Shown here piece after piece: positions 60,152 to 64,000 of a stretch of 64,000 bases of DNA. A program made the translations under genes and the position numbers. Under the pieces are notes generated by a model. That model searched no databases and was not told the origin of the DNA. It worked only from the letters and a program-made list of their open reading frames with translations. Numbering within the stretch: the first letter of the stretch is position 1; each line of letters opens with the position of its first letter. The DNA is from Lasiosphaeris hirsuta (Eukaryota > Ascomycota > Sordariomycetes > Sordariales > Lasiosphaeriaceae), in the NCBI GenBank assembly GCA_030549175.1, contig JAUKUA010000001.1, positions 1,054,001 through 1,118,000 of the forward strand. The letters are read 5' to 3'.

Positions 60152-60964
60152 TCAAGGAGGCACCTCCTGCCCCTTATAATCCCAACACCGCCCCCTCTGC
60201 TCCAGCCCCAGCGCCGTTATCACATTCGCCATCTTCTCAACCGCCACCTCCGGGTCCAGCAGCATGTCATTGGCAGCGCTCCCCCAAAACTCCCTACTCA
60301 GCTCCGTCTTGACCGTGCCCGGATGATATGCCACAGCCATGGCATTGTTCCCGCTGCGCGTCACCAGCTGCCTGTCCAGGCTCTTGGCCAAGCTATTCAC
60401 CGCCGCCTTACTACCGCGATAGCTAAACCACCCGCCCAGCCTATTATCGCTCACACTCCCCACCCGCGCGCTCATGTTGACCCACAGCGCATGCCGCGGC
60501 ACCGACCCGCCCGTCCCCTCCAGGTCCATAACCGTCCCCTTGCGCGGCAGGAACGCCTCAAAGTGCTTCATCAGCAGCATAGGCCCGAGTGTGTTGACCT
60601 TGAACGTCTCGAGCGCCTTGGCGTAGTCGATGGCCGCGGGGGACTTCTCGGGGTGCAGAATGCCTGGCAGCGCGAAGGCTAGGTGCAGGTGGTGCGTCTG
60701 GGGCGGGAAGAGGGTGTGGGCGCGGCGCGCGGCGGCGGCGATTGTCGGCTCGGCCGTCACGTCGGCCGTGACGACCTCCAGCCGGCCTGACGGGTCGTCG
60801 TCCTCGTTGATCAGCCCCGCGAGCAGGGCGGAGCGGACCGAGGGGTGGTCGGGCGAGCGGGCGGTGGCGAGGATGGGGATGCGCGTCGTGCGCAGGAGGT
60901 GCCGGGTCAGGTGGAAGCCGATGCCGCGGGTCGAGGGGCAGAGGAGGATCCAGGGGCGGGACAT
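60152..60964 (-). CDS. Short-chain dehydrogenase/reductase
   Basis: Single exon on the minus strand, 270 aa from the ATG at 60964, which follows a long open leader without ATG. It has a Rossmann nucleotide-binding start (PWILLCPSTRGIGFHLTRHL; the glycine motif is STRGIG, so the first Gly of the usual TGxxxGIG is replaced), a D-V acidic-loop strand (LEVVTADVTA), a substrate-loop strand (LHLAFALPGILHPEKSP), N in FKVNTLGPMLLMKHF, Ser in NMSARVGS and the catalytic YxxxK as YRGSK. PGTVKTELSREF closes the fold. It is like C-factor-type classical SDRs, probably NADP(H)-dependent and cytosolic. The substrate is unknown. It is convergent with chs5, 207 bp between the ends. Confidence 0.9.
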   Translation of the reverse strand: MSRPWILLCPSTRGIGFHLTRHLLRTTRIPILATARSPDHPSVRSALLAGLINEDDDPSGRLEVVTADVTAEPTIAAAARRAHTLFPPQTHHLHLAFALPGILHPEKSPAAIDYAKALETFKVNTLGPMLLMKHFEAFLPRKGTVMDLEGTGGSVPRHALWVNMSARVGSVSDNRLGGWFSYRGSKAAVNSLAKSLDRQLVTRSGNNAMAVAYHPGTVKTELSREFWGSAANDMLLDPEVAVEKMANVITALGLEQRGRCWDYKGQEVPP

Positions 60965-61666
60965 GGTGGGAGATGTTGCAAAGAGAGGGGGGAGGGGGGA
61001 TGGTGGATGGGTTGGTATCCAGGGAGGATGTGTCAGGTCTACGGTTCTACAGCCCGTACCTCGTCGGGACCCAACACACACATGTCTTTGGTCTAGCCTG
61101 GGACCTGACTCTCAAAGAATAAAATACTACGCCTGTCACCATTGCCAGCACATTGCCAGCATGCACGATGATCCGCCTATGATAATGGTCAAAGCAAAAA
61201 GGGGCGCTAACCTCTCAATGATCGACGTCATCACATGTCTAAGGGAGGTTATCTCGTCCCAGACATCCGGAACACCACTGTCGAGTCTACGATTTGCAGA
61301 TTGCCAAGGCGGGAAAAAGATCTATATGCATTTTTTGCTGTGATGCCCGTTACACAACCAAGTCAAGTGTGCTTGCCAATGACGTACTATTTTCCTATCA
61401 TCTCTATCCGAAATGTCTTACCAATTCTAACTATTACAATTTTATCGTAGCATAACATCCAGGTTTTTAGTCGTGACATGCATTATCCAATTCCCATCAA
61501 TTCCCAAAACCAATCATAGCCCAGCCTAGAACATCTCACACTCACTGTTGCTGTCAATTCCTCCTCGGAAATTTCTCATATAACCCCCCTTGCATCTCGC
61601 CTCCTCCCACCTCCGGCCCAACACCGCCTGACTGAGTCCCTCAAAAATTGGTACCATAGCCCTCAC
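60965..61666. other. Intergenic, SDR promoter
   Basis: Contains the SDR leader and promoter, then AT-rich sequence up to the end of the broken gene. No gene supported. Confidence 0.55.
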
Positions 61667-63710
61667 CTAATTCTCATTGTCTCGCTCCAACTTCTCAAGC
61701 CGTCCTAACAAAATCTCCAGCTCACGCTCTCGCGTCTCCCGTAGCTTTTCGTGCCGCTTGGCCAGTTCGCGGTGCTAATCCGATCGCGGCAGGCGCCGAC
61801 GACTTTGACGGTGATCCCCTTCGGAAGGGCATAATGGGGGAGTTGAACCCGCCGACTGACTTGCGCCGGCGGACTTCGCCGTCTTCGGCGAGGAATAATT
61901 GCGAGGGTTTGCCGACGGCCAAGTAGAGGGCGGCGGCAGGACGGTTTTCTTCTCGTTGGGAGGATGGGGCTGGGAGTAAAGGGGGCTAGGTCTAGGTGAG
62001 AGTGGTGGCCGTTGAGTTGGACCTTGGGGAAGGGGGGTGTAAGTGTCGGTACGGAATGTAGGAAGGGCGGAGAATCTGGGCAGGTTGTGAACGACGTCTC
62101 AGAAGCAGGCGCAATCCATGGTGAGAGCATAAGACTACCTCCAGAAACGGTACAGGAGGAGCAGTGGGTTACGACACCTGCCGATTCTGCAGCTGATTGA
62201 TGTGGTGATGATGGCTTATAATCAACTACCATCATGATAGGTGTGAGACACAGTGGGCAAGTCATCTTCGGGCCGGAATGCAAGACGTCGAGTTCGCGAG
62301 ACTCGGTTTCAAATTCCCCGTACAGTAGCGAGAGGGGCTGGGATCGGTGATACGCTGGAGGGTGTTCGGGGGCATGGCCATTTGGATGATGGGTGCTAAA
62401 CGTTCCGCCTTCTTCCCACCAGTCATAGGCCTATTTTATCTCACGAAGCAGTTCCGAAAAGCTCTTACGTGGTTGGCCATCGTGAACTTGCATGTCATTC
62501 GCATCGCGAGACGGCACCGTCAAGTCCAACTCCGAAGCGTGAACAATAGTTCCAGTATCGGCCCCTGAGGAATAGATGTTGTCTCGCGGCGGCGATTCAA
62601 CCGCAACAAGCTAGGGTGATGCGTAACCTCGCGCTGTCTTTGCGTCAAGAGACAACAGGTTCCGAATCGTTGGTCACGATGCTGTCGCCAATCGAATTTG
62701 GCCCCCGGATGACCTTCTACCCGGGGTCAGAGCATCGGTGACCGCAGTGGCGCAGCTCTGTAGTCAAATTGTTTGTTATAGAGATGATACTGGAGACTGA
62801 GTCTTTTTGAGGAGCGGTCAGCGTAGGGGACGGAGGAACGATTATGTTTTGGACACCGACCGAAGAGTCTCCAGCCCCGGGACTTGTGGCTTCTGATTCC
62901 TCCGGGACTGCGAGAAGATCGGTGGGCGTTATCTCCAGTGGGTCGTCGAGAGGGAGAAGAGGTGTGAAGGGTTCGTTCTTGATAGGTGGTATTCGTGGTG
63001 TTTCTGACTTCGGCAAGGAGGTATCTTCGGTTGATTCCCGACTCTCGACCACAGGCTTCAAGACAGTGATAGGGGGGGTGTTCCGGAGCGGCCATCGGAG
63101 GTGCTGTGTGCTGTGCCAGTTTAGGCTCGGTGACAGCGTCTAGATGCACATGCTCGGCAGGAATAGAGATATCAATGTGACGATAGCCGCCAATGGTCCG
63201 CCCTGCCACAGCTGAGTCCGGCAGACGAATCGCGGGCGGGTCCGGCCTTAACCCGTTGTTCCCCTTCCTCATCTTTAACTTCCTGCTGAAAGGCCAGAAA
63301 GTCCGCTTCCTCTTTTCTTGGTTCCATGATCGGGCACAGACATGAAGTTCTCGGGAGGGGGCGATGTGTTGCGCAAAAACTCAATCAACTCCTTGTTAGA
63401 GTCACGGTCGTTAGCTCTCTTGGTCTTTCTGCGCAGAAGGTCCTCTGTCGTGTTTGGGTGGTGGAAGATCTCGCTGATGATACTCGATGCGTTGGATAAG
63501 TTGCGAAAGGTCTCAGAACGACAGTACTGCTGTACTTGACTATCGATGTCCCCAGACTTGCCGCCAGGAATACTCGGTGGGACCGCTCTGTCTCTGCGGC
63601 ATTTCTTCCCTGTCTTCCATGATAATAATAGTCTCTCGACGGACACAGATGCCAGCTTCGCCAGGGCCTTCGCCCATGACCTCCTTGGCGCTGGCTATGT
63701 GGGTGTTAAG
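61667..63710 (-). pseudogene. Frameshifted remnant of a fungal coiled-coil protein gene
   Basis: Coherent protein pieces follow one another on the minus strand in changing frames. From 5' to 3': VMGEGPGEAGICVRRETIII (about 63.69 kb); SGDIDSQVQQYCRSETFRNL to ELIEFLRNTSPPPENFMSVP (63.57-63.3); EPRKEEADFLAFQQEVKDEE (63.33-63.2); PAIRLPDSAVAGRTIGGYRH (about 63.2); PVVESRESTEDTSLPKSETP to VQNIIVPPSPTLTAP (63.06-62.8); an uncertain stretch 62.7-62.0; AALYLAVGKPSQLFLAEDGE (about 61.9); and HRELAKRHEKLRETRERELE, a coiled coil ending at a stop at 61669-61667, which is preceded in frame by a TAG. Adjacent pieces overlap or abut, so introns do not explain most of the changes. The IRLPDSAVAGRTIGG block recalls an uncharacterised ascomycete protein family. 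Either the gene is decayed or this part of the assembly has indel errors. Confidence 0.6.
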
Positions 63711-64000
63711 GATATACGGCGGCGCTACTGCTTCGTCTAATTACTACAGCCCGAACTGTTCTTGCATACGGTGAGCTCTAGCACTCGAGAAAGGATGATA
63801 GCGAAGTGAGATATTGTGACTTACACGTAGTAGTCCTGATTGTGGCGTGACTGGGGTGGGTACGGGTAGCACGGCTTAGACTTCCTGCTCCTGATGGACA
63901 AATGAAATGAATGACGATCGGCCTAAAAGATGCAAATATAAGTCGTGTCTCATCAAATCATAGAGGAATCACTGATGGATGGGCCATGCTTCGTCAAAGC

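Noticed and set aside
1..64000. CRISPR arrays, bacterial operons, prophage or transposase genes
   Set aside because: No regularly spaced repeats, no ribosome-binding-site-linked genes and no transposase or integrase motifs; the genes are eukaryotic with spliceosomal introns.

Overview
This window is nuclear genomic DNA from a filamentous ascomycete, most likely a Sordariomycete. The evidence is the pattern of short spliceosomal introns (about 50-140 nt, GTRNGT donors, CTAAC branch sites close to a YAG acceptor), GC-rich codon use, and the gene content: Mcm1, Las17/WASP, a Hsl1/Gin4-type kinase, Smc5, the XPF-type nuclease Rad1 and Chs5. The genus cannot be fixed from sequence alone. I saw no bacterial operon, tRNA, rRNA, CRISPR array, transposase or reverse transcriptase.

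Layout. The left 29 kb is gene-poor. It holds only the MADS-box factor Mcm1 (5.1-6.0 kb, +), a Ctr-type copper transporter (10.0-10.7 kb, -) and a C2H2/C2HC zinc-finger regulator (18.1-19.6 kb, -). Between them lie 4-10 kb stretches with no supportable gene but with long homopolymer G/C tracts, dinucleotide repeats and a 24-bp minisatellite. The right 35 kb is dense: malate synthase (-), mitochondrial fumarase (-), a possible membrane protein (-), a Hsl1/Gin4-like kinase (-), Smc5 (+), an 81-aa acyl-anchored small protein (+), Rad1/XPF (-), a 67-aa small protein (+), Las17/WASP (+), eIF1A (-), an unrecognised probable mitochondrial protein (+), Chs5 (+) and a short-chain dehydrogenase (-). At the right edge is a broken gene whose coherent protein fragments lie in different frames (about 61.67-63.7 kb, -).

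How the genes relate. There is no biosynthetic cluster or defence island. Malate synthase (glyoxylate shunt) and fumarase (TCA cycle) sit in tandem and both act in C4-acid metabolism. Smc5 and Rad1 are both DNA-repair proteins, 2 kb apart. Las17, Chs5 and the Hsl1-like kinase all serve polarity, wall and septum biology. These are probably ordinary housekeeping neighbourhoods rather than functional clusters.

The points most worth checking are four. The peroxisomal SKL signal of malate synthase is on its own last mini-exon, and retaining the last intron gives an immediate stop, so splicing could switch the enzyme between peroxisome and cytosol. Fumarase has an internal ATG in a better context just after its mitochondrial presequence. 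Smc5 appears to need a GC-AG intron to stay in frame. The 81-aa protein carries an N-terminal dual-acylation signature, encoded exactly by its seven-codon first exon, ahead of a glycine-spaced hydrophobic segment.

Exon coordinates were worked out by hand from splice consensus and frame continuity. Some of the open frames examined begin with non-ATG codons, so starts were moved to the first suitable ATG and are noted.
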